From: Mycobacterium lehmannii
GTDB lineage: Bacteria; Actinomycetota; Actinomycetes; Mycobacteriales; Mycobacteriaceae
Length of the DNA stretch: 64,000 bases
Reading direction: 5' to 3'
Assembly (NCBI RefSeq): GCF_002245535.1
Contig: NZ_NKCN01000020.1
Location: 37,621 to 101,620 of the forward strand
Part shown: positions 17,382 through 25,880 of the stretch, in pieces
How the letters are laid out: each line of letters begins with the position of its first letter
Position numbering within the stretch: position 1 is the first letter of the stretch
Translations under genes and position numbers: made by a program
The notes under the pieces: model-generated
Told to the model about the DNA's origin: nothing
What the model saw: only the letters and a program-made list of their open reading frames with translations
The model's database searches: none

Positions 17382-18356
17382 CTAATCCGCTACGCGCAGA
17401 AGCACTTTCCCCGATACCTCGCCCGACTGCAGAAGCTCGTGCGCCGCCCCGGCTTCCTGCACCGGGTACTCCGCACCGATGATCGGGCCCACCTCACCGC
17501 GTTCGATCATCGGCCACACGTTGGCCACCACCGCGGCGACGACGTCGCTCTTGCTCCCCTTGCCGCTCACCGGGCGCGCGCGAAGAGCGGTGGCGATGAC
17601 GCCCGCGCGCTTGCCGAGCAGCTTGCCGATGTTGAGTTCGGCCTTCACACCGCCCTGCATCCCGATGATCACCACCCGACCGTCGTTGGCGAGCGCATCG
17701 ATGTTGCGGTCGAGGTAGGCCGCGCCCATGATGTCGAGGATCACGTCGGCGCCGCCCTCGGCCCTGACGCGTTCGACGAAGTCCTCGTCGCGGTAGTTGA
17801 TCGTCACCTCGGCCCCGAGCTCGGCGCACAGGTCCAGCTTGTGGGCGGACCCGGCGGTTACCGCCACGCGGCAGCCGAGCGCGCGGGCCACCTGGATCGC
17901 GTGGGTGCCGATGCCGCTGGCACCCCCGTGTATGAGGACGAGCTGGCCCGCCGTCAAGCCCGCGGTCATCACCAGGTTCGACCACACGGTGCAGGCCACC
18001 TCGGGTAAACCGGCAGCTTCGTGCAGCGGCACAGACTCCGGAACCGCCATCACCTGCCCGGCCGGCACAGCCACATACTCGGCGTAGCCCCCGCCCGCCA
18101 GCAACGCGCAGACCTGTTGTCCGGCCGTCCAATCGGAGGCCTTCTCGCCGACCGCCGCGACCGTTCCCGAGACTTCGAGGCCGAGGGTTTCGCTGGCGCC
18201 CGGCGGCGGCGGGTATTTGCCCACGGCCTGCAAAAGGTCGGCCCGATTGATGCCGGCAGAGGCGACCTTGATCAGAATTTCGCCCTCGTCCGGCGTGATG
18301 TCGGGAACCTCTTGCCAGGTCAATCGGCCCTCCGGGCCGGCGACGATTGCATGCAT
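17382..18356 (-). CDS. NAD(P)H quinone oxidoreductase, PIG3/QOR type
   Basis: Medium-chain dehydrogenase/reductase without zinc ligands, 324 residues, equivalent to Rv3777. It starts MHAIVAGPEG, giving the usual QOR N-terminus. Visible parts are the GroES-like domain with IKVASAGINRADLLQ and YPPPPGASETLGLEVSG, the LPEVACTVWSNL segment, and the Rossmann motif IHGGASGIGTHAIQVARALG. It likely reduces quinones or other electrophilic carbonyls with NADPH. It converges with the aminotransferase-like gene (8 bp between stops) and is divergent from the MarR gene, whose product might regulate it. Confidence 0.88.
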   Translation of the reverse strand: MHAIVAGPEGRLTWQEVPDITPDEGEILIKVASAGINRADLLQAVGKYPPPPGASETLGLEVSGTVAAVGEKASDWTAGQQVCALLAGGGYAEYVAVPAGQVMAVPESVPLHEAAGLPEVACTVWSNLVMTAGLTAGQLVLIHGGASGIGTHAIQVARALGCRVAVTAGSAHKLDLCAELGAEVTINYRDEDFVERVRAEGGADVILDIMGAAYLDRNIDALANDGRVVIIGMQGGVKAELNIGKLLGKRAGVIATALRARPVSGKGSKSDVVAAVVANVWPMIERGEVGPIIGAEYPVQEAGAAHELLQSGEVSGKVLLRVAD

Positions 18357-18434
18357 CCCGATAACGCTACTAGCCTGCGTCGACAGTCTCACGAATTAGT
18401 CGCCAGCAATGTGATGGCCGTTTACTATGGCCGC

Positions 18435-18947
18435 ATGGAGGGGATTATTGCGGGTCGTACCGCGGGGGATATGCCGGGGCTGGACATCGCGGAGCAGCGG
18501 TCCTGGCAAAATTTTTTGGATGCCGCGCTCCGGCTGTATGCGACCTTGAATCGGTCGCTGGTGGATAAGCATCATCTGACGCTCAACGACGTCAGACTGC
18601 TCGACATCCTGGACAAGTCACCGACGGGATCGGCCCGCATGGGCGATCTCGCCGAGGGCTTGATGTCGTTGCCGAGCCGGGTCACCCGGCAGATCCGCCG
18701 CCTGGAGATGCAGGGCCTGGTTCGCCGGGGAGCCAGTCCCGACGACGGCCGTGGCGTGCTCGCCAGCATCACCGACGAGGGGCGGACCGCGGTACGCGAC
18801 GCGATGGTCACCTACGGCGAGAGCGTGCGGGCGCACTTTCTCGACCGGCTGTCGCGGCCCCAGGTCGCGGCGATCGGTGAGAACTGCAGGCGGATCAGCG
18901 TCGGGCTCAAGAACGGGTCGATGAACGCCAAGCTCGGCCGCGTCTGA
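18435..18947 (+). CDS. MarR-family transcriptional regulator
   Basis: Regulator of 170 residues with a winged helix: LRLYATLNRSLVDKHHLTLNDVRLLDIL, recognition helix region SLPSRVTRQIRRLEMQGLVRR, and wing DDGRGVLASITDEG. The start is uncertain; an in-frame ATG also occurs 24 nt upstream at 18411. The first codons are less GC-rich than neighbours. It is divergent from the quinone oxidoreductase gene by about 80 bp, a common arrangement for a MarR regulator and its target. The ligand is unknown. Confidence 0.85.
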   Translation: MEGIIAGRTAGDMPGLDIAEQRSWQNFLDAALRLYATLNRSLVDKHHLTLNDVRLLDILDKSPTGSARMGDLAEGLMSLPSRVTRQIRRLEMQGLVRRGASPDDGRGVLASITDEGRTAVRDAMVTYGESVRAHFLDRLSRPQVAAIGENCRRISVGLKNGSMNAKLGRV

Positions 18948-18995
18948 GGGGATTCGCCGTCGCGACGGTGTGAGCCGCCCCGTACTCTTGTCGGC

Positions 18996-19082
18996 GGTGG
19001 CGTGGCAGAGCGGCCTAATGCACTCGCCTTGAAAGCGAGAGACGGCTAACACCGTCCGGGGGTTCAAATCCCTCCGCCACCG
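18996..19082 (+). tRNA. tRNA-Ser (anticodon UGA)
   Basis: Acceptor stem GGTGGCG pairs with CGCCACC, discriminator G. The anticodon arm CTCGC-CTTGAAA-GCGAG carries TGA, there is a long variable arm, and the T-loop contains GTTCAAATC. CCA is not encoded. Confidence 0.97.
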
Positions 19083-19093
19083 CTGGTCTCACC

Positions 19094-19639
19094 TCAGCTT
19101 CGATTGGTCACTGCCGACTCGACCGTGCTGACCAGGGCGGCATCGACGCCCCATGGCTTGTCCACCCCGACACGCTCGTCGAGATCCCACAGGACGCACT
19201 TCTCGCCCGGCATCGCCACCATCGACCACGCGACGACGGTTCTGCGGAGCTGTTCGCCCGGCGGGTCGACAAGAGCATTCGGGGGCGCACCACCGTCGGG
19301 GTGGTGGTGTAGAAATCGGCCGTATGCATCCGTGCAGAACGTCGAATACCTTGCGGTGCAGAGGATCAGACCGTGCCATGCCTCGTCGACGGCGCGGGAG
19401 GGCATCCCGATCACCTGGTCGTCACGTAGCGCAGGCGCGCAACATCGCAGCCACTGCCGCAGACCGACCGCTATGAGCTCACGCGGTTGCCACGGGCACG
19501 TCTTGAACACCGCCTCGGGCAACTCGAGCCGGGCGACGGCGGCATATAGCCGATCGGAGTCACTCCTGCGTGACCGCAGCACAGAATCACTGTAGGCGCG
19601 GCGTGGGCCGTTGAACATAAGCGGTGGCCGGGCCGCCAC
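19094..19639 (-). CDS. Hypothetical protein resembling glycine-rich-domain (GRDP/DUF1399) proteins
   Basis: Protein of 181 residues without signal peptide or membrane segments. The central stretch RAVDEAWHGLILCTARYSTFC followed by YGRFLHHHPD resembles the core of GRDP/PF07173 proteins, where a V-D-x-x-W-H motif is followed by an aromatic/Cys segment and a His-rich H-H-x-P. Function is unknown. It is divergent from the small Gly/Cys-tailed membrane protein at 19719, with about 80 bp between them; such proteins tend to occur together. The assignment is by motif only. The ATG at 19639 is one of several possible starts. Confidence 0.55.
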   Translation of the reverse strand: MAARPPLMFNGPRRAYSDSVLRSRRSDSDRLYAAVARLELPEAVFKTCPWQPRELIAVGLRQWLRCCAPALRDDQVIGMPSRAVDEAWHGLILCTARYSTFCTDAYGRFLHHHPDGGAPPNALVDPPGEQLRRTVVAWSMVAMPGEKCVLWDLDERVGVDKPWGVDAALVSTVESAVTNRS

Positions 19640-19718
19640 TCTGGCGGATGGTGTTCCTCACCGAATCCACACCAAATCGAGAGCATCTCGGGGACCGGGC
19701 GCGGCGTAGCATCCCTCT

Positions 19719-20039
19719 ATGAGTACAGCGGTGGTAGTGATCACCGTCTCGTTGGTGGCGGTGATCCTCGTTGGCGCGGCGGTGATCTTGCTCGTAGCTA
19801 GTCGCGTCGGCCAGCGCCGCGCTGAGTCGGCGGGGGACCGATACCGCAGGGAGATGGGGGATCTCCACAGTCTGCGCAACAGGCGGATGACAAAGGCGCA
19901 ACGGCGTCGAAAGCGTTGGGCGGCGGGAACTGCGGCGGCAGCCGGTCTCGGCTACACCGACTCCGGTGGCGGCTGGGACGGCGGAGGTTGCGGTGGCGGC
20001 GGCTGTGGCGGTGGAGGTTGTGGCGGCGGCGGAGCTTAG
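19719..20039 (+). CDS. Small membrane protein with Gly/Cys-rich tail
   Basis: Protein of 106 residues. It has an N-terminal transmembrane helix (VVVITVSLVAVILVGAAVILL), a basic charged segment (RRAESAGDRYRREMGDLHSL, MTKAQRRRKRWAAG), and a C-terminal tail of glycines with three evenly spaced cysteines (three GGGGC-like repeats ending GGGGA). The tail resembles the ends of proteins of the TIGR04222 type. The regular Cys spacing could bind metal or form cross-links. The function is unknown. Its last 4 nt overlap the convergent MocR gene. Confidence 0.7.
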   Translation: MSTAVVVITVSLVAVILVGAAVILLVASRVGQRRAESAGDRYRREMGDLHSLRNRRMTKAQRRRKRWAAGTAAAAGLGYTDSGGGWDGGGCGGGGCGGGGCGGGGA

Positions 20040-21424
20040 GGCATAGCGCCGGCCAACACTCGCACGCCCAAATCGATCTGGGACTCAGTGAGATTGGCGT
20101 AGCCGAGGAGCAGGCCAGGCGGCGCCGAGGCGGGGTTGGCGTAGCACGGTGCGAGCGGTTCGACCCGCACACGTTGTTCGGCGGCCAGCCGTACGAGGCC
20201 GTCGATCGGGAACCCGTCGGGGAAGCGCACCGTCAGGTGGACGCCAGCCGCGGCGCCGAGGACGGTTGCTTGCGGCAGGTGCCGGCCGAGTGCCCCCAGC
20301 AGGGCATTGCGGCGGATCAGGTACCGGCGCCGCATCTGGCGCAGATGCCTGTCGTATCCGCCTGATCTCAGCAGCTGCGCGAACGCCAACTGGTCCATCA
20401 CCGAACTCCCGGTGTCCGCAAGACCTTTGGCCACTTTGACCGCGCCGACGAGATGTGCGGGCAGCACCATCCAGCCGATGCGGAGGCCGGGCGCCAGGGT
20501 CTTGCTGGTCGAGCCGACGTAGATGACGCGGTCGGGCGCGATTCCCTGCAACGCGCCGACGGGTGCCCGGTCGTAGCGGTATTCGGCGTCGTAGTCGTCC
20601 TCGATCACCAGATGTCCGGCTCGGACCCACTCCATCAGCTCAGTGCGCCGCGGGGCCGACAGCGCGACCCCGGTCGGGGACTGGTGCGCGGGGGTGGTCA
20701 GGACTGCGTCGGCACCGCTGGCCGCCAGCGCGCCGACATCGAGCCCATCTTCGTCGACCGGAACAGGAACCGGTTCAATACCGTTGTTACGCAGCACCAT
20801 TCGGTGCAGCCAGAATCCCGGGTCCTCCATGGCCAGTGAGGATGTCGGCAATGACCGGGCGAGCAGCGCGATGGCCTGTGTCGCTCCGGAGCACAGCACA
20901 ATGTGTTGCGGTTCGGCGAGCACACCGCGGACGCGTCGCAAATAGTCGGCCACCGCAACGCGCGTGGTGAACAGCCCCTGAGGCGCCACGTAACCGAATG
21001 CATCCGCGCCGATCTCGGCCAGGCCCTGCTTCAGCGCCCGCAGCCAGGCGTCGCGAGGAAAGCTGTGCAGATCCGGCGACCCCGGCAGGAAGTCGATGTC
21101 GTAGCGTGCCGTCGGCCCGGGCTCACCGCGGGAGGGCCGGTCGACGGTGTCGACCGTGGCGACCACGGTGCCCGACCCGTGCCTGCTGTGCAGGAACCCT
21201 TCGGCGACGAGTTGACTGTAGGCATCGACCACGAGCCGACGGGACACTCCCAGGTCGGTGGCGAGCAGGCGACTGGACGGCAGGCGGGTGCCCGGCGTGA
21301 GGCGGCCCGTTCGGATGGCCGTCCGCAGTCCGTCAGCCAGTTGGCGGTGTAACGGATCGGTGGCGTCGCGGTCGAGTTCCAGCAGCAGCTCCGGACCCGA
21401 AGTGGTACCCGATTTCGCTGTCAA
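20036..21424 (-). CDS. MocR/PdxR-type regulator (GntR HTH fused to aminotransferase domain)
   Basis: Protein of 462 residues. An N-terminal GntR winged helix (LHRQLADGLRTAIRTGRLTPG, then LATDLGVSRRLVVDAYSQLVAEGFL) is joined to a fold-type I aminotransferase domain with the PLP lysine in VGSTSKTLAPGLRIGW and the aspartate in VIEDDYDAEYRYD. MocR proteins use the second domain to sense PLP or amino compounds; a PdxR role is possible, but no pdxST is seen nearby. The start appears to be TTG. It is divergent from the small membrane protein gene at 21468. Confidence 0.88.
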   Translation of the reverse strand: MTAKSGTTSGPELLLELDRDATDPLHRQLADGLRTAIRTGRLTPGTRLPSSRLLATDLGVSRRLVVDAYSQLVAEGFLHSRHGSGTVVATVDTVDRPSRGEPGPTARYDIDFLPGSPDLHSFPRDAWLRALKQGLAEIGADAFGYVAPQGLFTTRVAVADYLRRVRGVLAEPQHIVLCSGATQAIALLARSLPTSSLAMEDPGFWLHRMVLRNNGIEPVPVPVDEDGLDVGALAASGADAVLTTPAHQSPTGVALSAPRRTELMEWVRAGHLVIEDDYDAEYRYDRAPVGALQGIAPDRVIYVGSTSKTLAPGLRIGWMVLPAHLVGAVKVAKGLADTGSSVMDQLAFAQLLRSGGYDRHLRQMRRRYLIRRNALLGALGRHLPQATVLGAAAGVHLTVRFPDGFPIDGLVRLAAEQRVRVEPLAPCYANPASAPPGLLLGYANLTESQIDLGVRVLAGAMP

Positions 21425-21467
21425 AGTGGTGCCTATCTTGAGGCCAGTGGCGAACTAGCGTGACCGT

Positions 21468-21878
21468 ATGACATCGACACCGACGCGCACAAGGGCGGGG
21501 TTCGTCGAGGTGACGCTCATCGTGTTCGGGCTCTACGCCTTGTCCGTGGGGCTGTTCATGATGTTCGCCCCTGGCGCGTTCTTCGACACGCTCGGCAACT
21601 TCGGCACGCGCAATGACCACTACATCTTCGACAACGCCACCTTCGAGATCCCGCAGGGGCTCATGCTGCTCGCCGCGGTCCGGTGGCCGCGGTGGCGCAC
21701 TCCCGCACTGGCATTCGCGACGCTGCACTGGGCGCTGCACTCGCTCAGCCACATCATCGACCCGCACCACGGAGCGGGTGACTGGATCGGGTGGCTGGAG
21801 GCCGGCGGTCTGGTGTTCACCACCGTGATCCTGGCGATCGCATTGCGCGCCAGCGTCATCGCCGATAGGAGGCCGTGA
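21468..21878 (+). CDS. Four-helix membrane protein of unknown function
   Basis: Protein of 136 residues with about four hydrophobic segments (VEVTLIVFGLYALSVGLFMMF, GLMLLAAVRWP, LAFATLHWALHSLSHII, and the final VFTTVILAIALRA). His residues lie in HWALHSLSHIIDPHHG. It resembles small DUF4345-like membrane proteins, but I cannot name a family firmly. The stop overlaps the start of the epimerase gene by one base, so the two are translationally coupled. It is divergent from the MocR regulator and may be its target. Confidence 0.75.
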   Translation: MTSTPTRTRAGFVEVTLIVFGLYALSVGLFMMFAPGAFFDTLGNFGTRNDHYIFDNATFEIPQGLMLLAAVRWPRWRTPALAFATLHWALHSLSHIIDPHHGAGDWIGWLEAGGLVFTTVILAIALRASVIADRRP

Positions 21879-22789
21879 TGCGAGTCCTGGTTGCCGGCGC
21901 GACGAGTGTGCCTGGTGTCCCGCTGCTGCGTGAACTCGTCACCTGCGGCCACGAGGTCGTCGGGCTGACGCGGTCACCGAACAAGGCGGGCGCGATCACG
22001 GCTGCGGGCGCCAGGCCCGTCGTCGCCGACGTGTTCGACGGCGACGATATCGACAAGGCGGTCGCCGACTTCGGTCCGGAGGTGGTGGTTTCGCTGCTGA
22101 CCACGCTGCCGAAGCGGGGACCGATGCGGGTCAGCGACTTTGAGCCCGCGAGAAGACTGTGGGGTACCGGTGCACCGAACCTGCTGGCCGCGGCGCAACG
22201 TGCCGGCGTCCGACGCGTCGTCGCCGAATCCGTGATGTACGCCTACGGTTATCCGACCACCGGTCCGGCGTTGCTGGACGAGAGCGATCCCTACCCCGGA
22301 CCGGCCCCGCGTGGCGGAGAGGCGATGCTGGCCGCGCTGCGCGGGATGGAGCAGAAGGTCCTGGCGTCCGGTGGACACAGTGACACCGAGGGAATCGTGT
22401 TGCGCTACGGCGCTTTCTACGGCCCGGGCGTGCCGCACGACGAGTTGTTCGCGCGGATGGCGCGATTCCGCGTGGCGCTGGACATGGGTGGTAGCGGCAT
22501 CGTGTCCTGGATCCACATCGACGACGTCGTGAGTGCTACGGCGGCCGCACTCGACCGTGGACGGGGCGGCGAGATCTACAACATCGTCGACGACCGACCG
22601 CAGTCGTTCAACGGCTACATCCGGGAGCTCGGCGAGAAGCTCGGGCGGCCTCGACAGCTGCGCATCCCGCGAGCGGCGGTCAGACTCGCCGCGCCCTACG
22701 GCGTCACCGCGTTCGGCGACATCTGGCTTCCGCTGTCGAACGCCAAGGCCAAGGCCGAACTTGGGTGGACGCCCGTTCCTCGGGTCTGA
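21878..22789 (+). CDS. NAD-dependent epimerase/dehydratase family protein (extended SDR)
   Basis: Protein of 303 residues with the Rossmann start MRVLVAGATSVPGVPLLREL and ESVMYAYGYPTTG in the active-site region; the classical Tyr-x-x-x-Lys pair is not obvious. C-terminal parts GEIYNIVDDRPQSFNGYIREL and LSNAKAKAELGWTP are typical of sugar-nucleotide-type epimerases and related reductases. The substrate is unknown. It is coupled to the upstream membrane protein gene and converges on the methyltransferase of the type III PKS pair, so it may or may not belong to that pathway. Confidence 0.82.
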   Translation: MRVLVAGATSVPGVPLLRELVTCGHEVVGLTRSPNKAGAITAAGARPVVADVFDGDDIDKAVADFGPEVVVSLLTTLPKRGPMRVSDFEPARRLWGTGAPNLLAAAQRAGVRRVVAESVMYAYGYPTTGPALLDESDPYPGPAPRGGEAMLAALRGMEQKVLASGGHSDTEGIVLRYGAFYGPGVPHDELFARMARFRVALDMGGSGIVSWIHIDDVVSATAAALDRGRGGEIYNIVDDRPQSFNGYIRELGEKLGRPRQLRIPRAAVRLAAPYGVTAFGDIWLPLSNAKAKAELGWTPVPRV

Positions 22790-22804
22790 CTCCTCGGCCC
22801 CGGC

Positions 22805-23308
22805 TCACCCGTACCCCAGCGCGGCGTTCTCGGCCCGGATGCGGACGTTGAGCACCAGGGCGTTGGCGGCGGTGAAAACGACCGCGGTCAGCCACGCCGA
22901 GTGGACCAGCGGCAGGGCCGCGACCTCGACCACCACTGCGGTGTAGTTCGGGTGGTGCAGCCACCGATACGGGCCGCGGTGCACGAGCGGCGCTCCCGGG
23001 ATCACGATGAGCCGGGGGTTCCACCGTCTGCCCAACACCGCGACGCACCACCACCGCAGCGCTGTGCTCGCGCAGACGATGGCCACCATCGGCCATCCGA
23101 GCAGGGGGATGAACGGTCTGTGCAGGACCGCCACCTCGGCGATACACGACGCGAGCAGCAGCGTGTGCATGCCGACCATCACCGGATAGTGGCCTTGGCC
23201 GAATTCCCTGCCGCCGTTGGCAAGAGACCACCGCGTGTTGCGCCATGACACCACCAACTCGACCAGTCGTTCCAGTCCGATCGCGAGGATGAACAGGTAG
23301 TACGCCAT
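22805..23308 (-). CDS. ICMT-family membrane methyltransferase (SrsB-like)
   Basis: Integral membrane protein of 167 residues with about five hydrophobic segments and the isoprenylcysteine carboxyl-methyltransferase signature near the C-terminus: VHRGPYRWLHHPNYTAVVVE followed by a charged RIRAENAALGYG end. In other actinobacteria, members next to type III polyketide synthases O-methylate alkylresorcinols (SrsB next to SrsA in Streptomyces). Here it starts 9 bp after the stop of the type III PKS on the same strand, which supports a role in tailoring a phenolic lipid or alkylpyrone. Confidence 0.85.
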   Translation of the reverse strand: MAYYLFILAIGLERLVELVVSWRNTRWSLANGGREFGQGHYPVMVGMHTLLLASCIAEVAVLHRPFIPLLGWPMVAIVCASTALRWWCVAVLGRRWNPRLIVIPGAPLVHRGPYRWLHHPNYTAVVVEVAALPLVHSAWLTAVVFTAANALVLNVRIRAENAALGYG

Positions 23309-23317
23309 GTCGATTCC

Positions 23318-24418
23318 TCACCACTTCAGCAGGAGCAGCTCGAAGCTGAAGCCCGGACCCATCGCCAGCAACACACCGAACGATCCTGGGGCAGGTGGCG
23401 AGGCGAGCGTGCGGTGCAGCACATCAAGCACCGACGCCGACGAGAAGTTCCCGTTCTCCCGCATCGAGTTTCGGCTGTGGGTGTTGGCCTCCGGCGGCAG
23501 GCCGATCGCGTTGTCGATCGCATCCAGCACCTTGGGACCGCCGGGATGGCAGACCCACGCGGCGATGTCGCCCACCGTGAGGCCGTGGTCACCGAGGAAC
23601 CGGGTGACCTCCTCGTCGAGGTAGTTCGCGGCCATGTGCGGGACTTCGCGAGACATCACCAGCCCGAAGCCATTTGAGGTGACGTTCCACCCCATGACGT
23701 CGACCGTGTCCGGAAACAGCCGGCTCCTGGTCGCGAGCAGCGCGGGCGCGTGCGCGATCGTCGGTGGAATGCGGTCGGCGCCCGAGACCACGACCGCCGC
23801 CGCGCCGTCGCCGAACAGGCAGGCACCGATCAGGGCGGGGATCGACGTGTCGTCGCGTTGCAACGTCAGTGAGCACAGTTCGACGGACAGCAGGACCGCG
23901 ACGTCGGAGGGAAAGCCCCGCAGGTAGTCGTGCACGCGTGACATGCCGGCTGCGCCTGCGACACAACCCAATCCGAACAACGGTATCCGCTTGACGTCTG
24001 GTCGCAACCCGATCCGGGATGCCACCCGAGCGTCGACGGTGGGCACGGCGACGCCGGTGCTCGATACGAACACGATGGCGTCGACTTCATCCGGCGTGAC
24101 GTGTGCCGCCTCGAGCGCGGACCGCACGGCCCGCTCCCCGAGGTCGACGGCCACCTCGATGTAGGCGTTGTTCGCCTCGGTGAAGCCCGACAACTTCGGG
24201 TAGCGAGATAGCGGAAGCGAGAGACTGCGGCTCTGCACACCACTGCTCTGCGCGAACCGGAGGAACTCCGGGCCGCCGATGCCGGTGAGCATCGAAGCGA
24301 CGTCACTTTGTTCGTAGCGATTTGAGGTGAACGCCACCGCGGTGCCCTCGATTCGGGGTGCACTGATTCGTTGGATCGCGCTGCGATCGAGCGACGCGAA
24401 ATCTGTTGTATCTGTCAT
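23318..24418 (-). CDS. Type III polyketide synthase
   Basis: Chalcone-synthase-fold enzyme of 366 residues from MTDTTDFAS. The catalytic triad is visible: Cys152 in FGLGCVAGAAG, His291 in VCHPGGPKVLD, and Asn324 in ENGNFSSASV. The end GPGFSFELLLLKW is typical. Mycobacterial relatives (PKS18, PKS10, PKS11) extend long-chain acyl-CoA with malonyl-CoA to give alkylpyrones or alkylresorcinols; the exact product cannot be read from the sequence. It is followed at once by the ICMT-like methyltransferase. Start chosen by family length; an in-frame start at 24472 is possible. Confidence 0.92.
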   Translation of the reverse strand: MTDTTDFASLDRSAIQRISAPRIEGTAVAFTSNRYEQSDVASMLTGIGGPEFLRFAQSSGVQSRSLSLPLSRYPKLSGFTEANNAYIEVAVDLGERAVRSALEAAHVTPDEVDAIVFVSSTGVAVPTVDARVASRIGLRPDVKRIPLFGLGCVAGAAGMSRVHDYLRGFPSDVAVLLSVELCSLTLQRDDTSIPALIGACLFGDGAAAVVVSGADRIPPTIAHAPALLATRSRLFPDTVDVMGWNVTSNGFGLVMSREVPHMAANYLDEEVTRFLGDHGLTVGDIAAWVCHPGGPKVLDAIDNAIGLPPEANTHSRNSMRENGNFSSASVLDVLHRTLASPPAPGSFGVLLAMGPGFSFELLLLKW

Positions 24419-24570
24419 GTCGTGCAGAACGCCGCTGCAGCCAGGAATGGTGCCCAAGGTGACGCATCGCACAGCGATATCGCTGAAATCGATTGCGCTA
24501 GAAGGGATTCGGTACTACCGATTCCTGAAAGCGAGCCGGGAACGCGGTGGGAATGTGCTGGGAGTCAACG

Positions 24571-25386
24571 CTATTCGCCGGTGAACTTCGGCGGGCGCTT
24601 CTCGAACATCGCGGTCACCGCCTCGCCCAGATCCTTCGATGGCAGGAATGCCGAATTCCACGCGGCCACATAGCGCAAGCTCTCCGACACCCGGGCGATG
24701 CGCTGCTGATCGAGCACATCCTTGATGCCGTACACCGTCAGCGGCGGGTTGGCGGCGATCTCGGCGGCCGTGGCGTGCGCCCCCGCAAGCGAGGCGTCGG
24801 CGTCGTCGTAGACGTCGTTGACCAGACCGATCTTCTCGGCGCGGGCGGCGTCGATGTCCTTGCCCGTCAGCGTCAGTTCGCGAAGGTGCCCGTCGGACAG
24901 GATCAGCGGGAGCCGCGCCAGCGAACCCACGTCGGCGACGATCGCCAGCTTCACCTCGCGGACGGAGAACTTCGCGTCGGCACTGGCGTAGCGGATGTCC
25001 ACGGCGCTGATCAGGTCCACGCCGCCGCCGATGCACCAGCCGTGCACCGAGGCGATGGTGGGGGTGCGGCAGTCGGCGACCGCGTTGATCGCGCCCTGCA
25101 TCTTCGTCAGCGTGGTGTGGAATCCGAGGCGGCCCTTGGCGCCGGCATCGCGGCCGGGCATGGTGGCGCCCATCGCGGCCAGGTCGAGCCCGTAGCTGAA
25201 GTTGCGGCCCGAGCCGGTCAGCACGATCGCGCGCACCTCCGGATCGGCGTCGAGCGTCCCGAACACCTCGGGCAACTCGGCCCAGAACGCCGGGCCCATG
25301 GCGTTGCCCTTGCCTGGCCCGATCAGCGTCACCCGCGCGACGTGATCGGAGATGTCAACGGTGACGGATTCGTAGGTCTCGCCCAT
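24571..25386 (-). CDS. echA21: Enoyl-CoA hydratase/isomerase EchA21
   Basis: Crotonase-fold protein of 271 residues, matching Rv3774 in length and context. It has the oxyanion-hole segments NFSYGLDLAAMGA and SVHGWCIGGGVDLISAVDIRYAS. The C-terminal part includes YVAAWNSAFLPSKDLGEAVTAMFEKRPPKF, close to dienoyl-CoA isomerase-type members. The substrate within fatty-acid breakdown is not defined by the sequence. The ATG at 25386 begins MGETYESVTVDI. It lies 19 bp downstream of the lipoprotein gene on the same strand. Confidence 0.9.
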   Translation of the reverse strand: MGETYESVTVDISDHVARVTLIGPGKGNAMGPAFWAELPEVFGTLDADPEVRAIVLTGSGRNFSYGLDLAAMGATMPGRDAGAKGRLGFHTTLTKMQGAINAVADCRTPTIASVHGWCIGGGVDLISAVDIRYASADAKFSVREVKLAIVADVGSLARLPLILSDGHLRELTLTGKDIDAARAEKIGLVNDVYDDADASLAGAHATAAEIAANPPLTVYGIKDVLDQQRIARVSESLRYVAAWNSAFLPSKDLGEAVTAMFEKRPPKFTGE

Positions 25387-25405
25387 GGGGCAACACGCTA
25401 GTTCG

Positions 25406-25840
25406 TCACGGCGGCGGCTTGCCCAGGAGCACCTCGTTCACGGTGGCGCTGGGCAGGAACTGGCAGGCGGCGTCGACCAGCATCTGACCGATGCCCTCCC
25501 CGTCGGGACCGAGCGGGTTGCCCTCCTGGTTGAGGATCTCGCGGATCACCGCGACCTGGGTCGCCTCGTCGAGCCCGTTGTACTCCGAGCACTGCATGGA
25601 CAAGGCGTTCGGCGGCGCGGGGACGACCGGGACGTCGGTGTTACGCGTGGGCAGGGGAATGTCGGGAAGCCCGATATCGGGCAGCCCAGGAATCGACGGC
25701 GACGTCGGCCTCGCCGGGGAGGTCAACGGCGGCCCCGGCTCGGTGGTCATCGCGACGGAGCCCTCCGTGGTGCGCTGGCATCCCGTCGCGACCCCGACGA
25801 GAACCAGCGCCACTGCCGCCACTCGCACGTGCGTTTTCAT
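25406..25840 (-). CDS. Putative DUF732-like lipoprotein
   Basis: Secreted lipoprotein of 144 residues. The signal peptide is MKTHVRVAAVALVLVGVATG and Cys21 is the lipidation site (lipobox VATGC). A Pro-rich linker (PSIPGLPDIGLPDIPLP) leads to a small C-terminal domain with two cysteines (MQCSEYNGL and DAACQFLPSA) that may form a disulfide. No function is known. The start is fixed by the signal peptide; a longer open frame upstream is antisense to the next gene. It is divergent from the TIGR03086-type gene by 40 bp. Confidence 0.82.
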   Translation of the reverse strand: MKTHVRVAAVALVLVGVATGCQRTTEGSVAMTTEPGPPLTSPARPTSPSIPGLPDIGLPDIPLPTRNTDVPVVPAPPNALSMQCSEYNGLDEATQVAVIREILNQEGNPLGPDGEGIGQMLVDAACQFLPSATVNEVLLGKPPP

Positions 25841-25880
25841 CACGGCAACGATATGCCCATCGGCGACGTAGCGTGGCGTC

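Noticed and set aside
19975..20036. Tandem GGTGGCGG-like repeats that might suggest a CRISPR or minisatellite
   Set aside because: They are codons for the Gly/Cys tail of the small membrane protein; no spacers and only a few units.
24776..24800. Second copy of the CCCCGCAAGCG hairpin inside echA21
   Set aside because: Only about ten bases match and the right stem is absent; coding sequence explains it.
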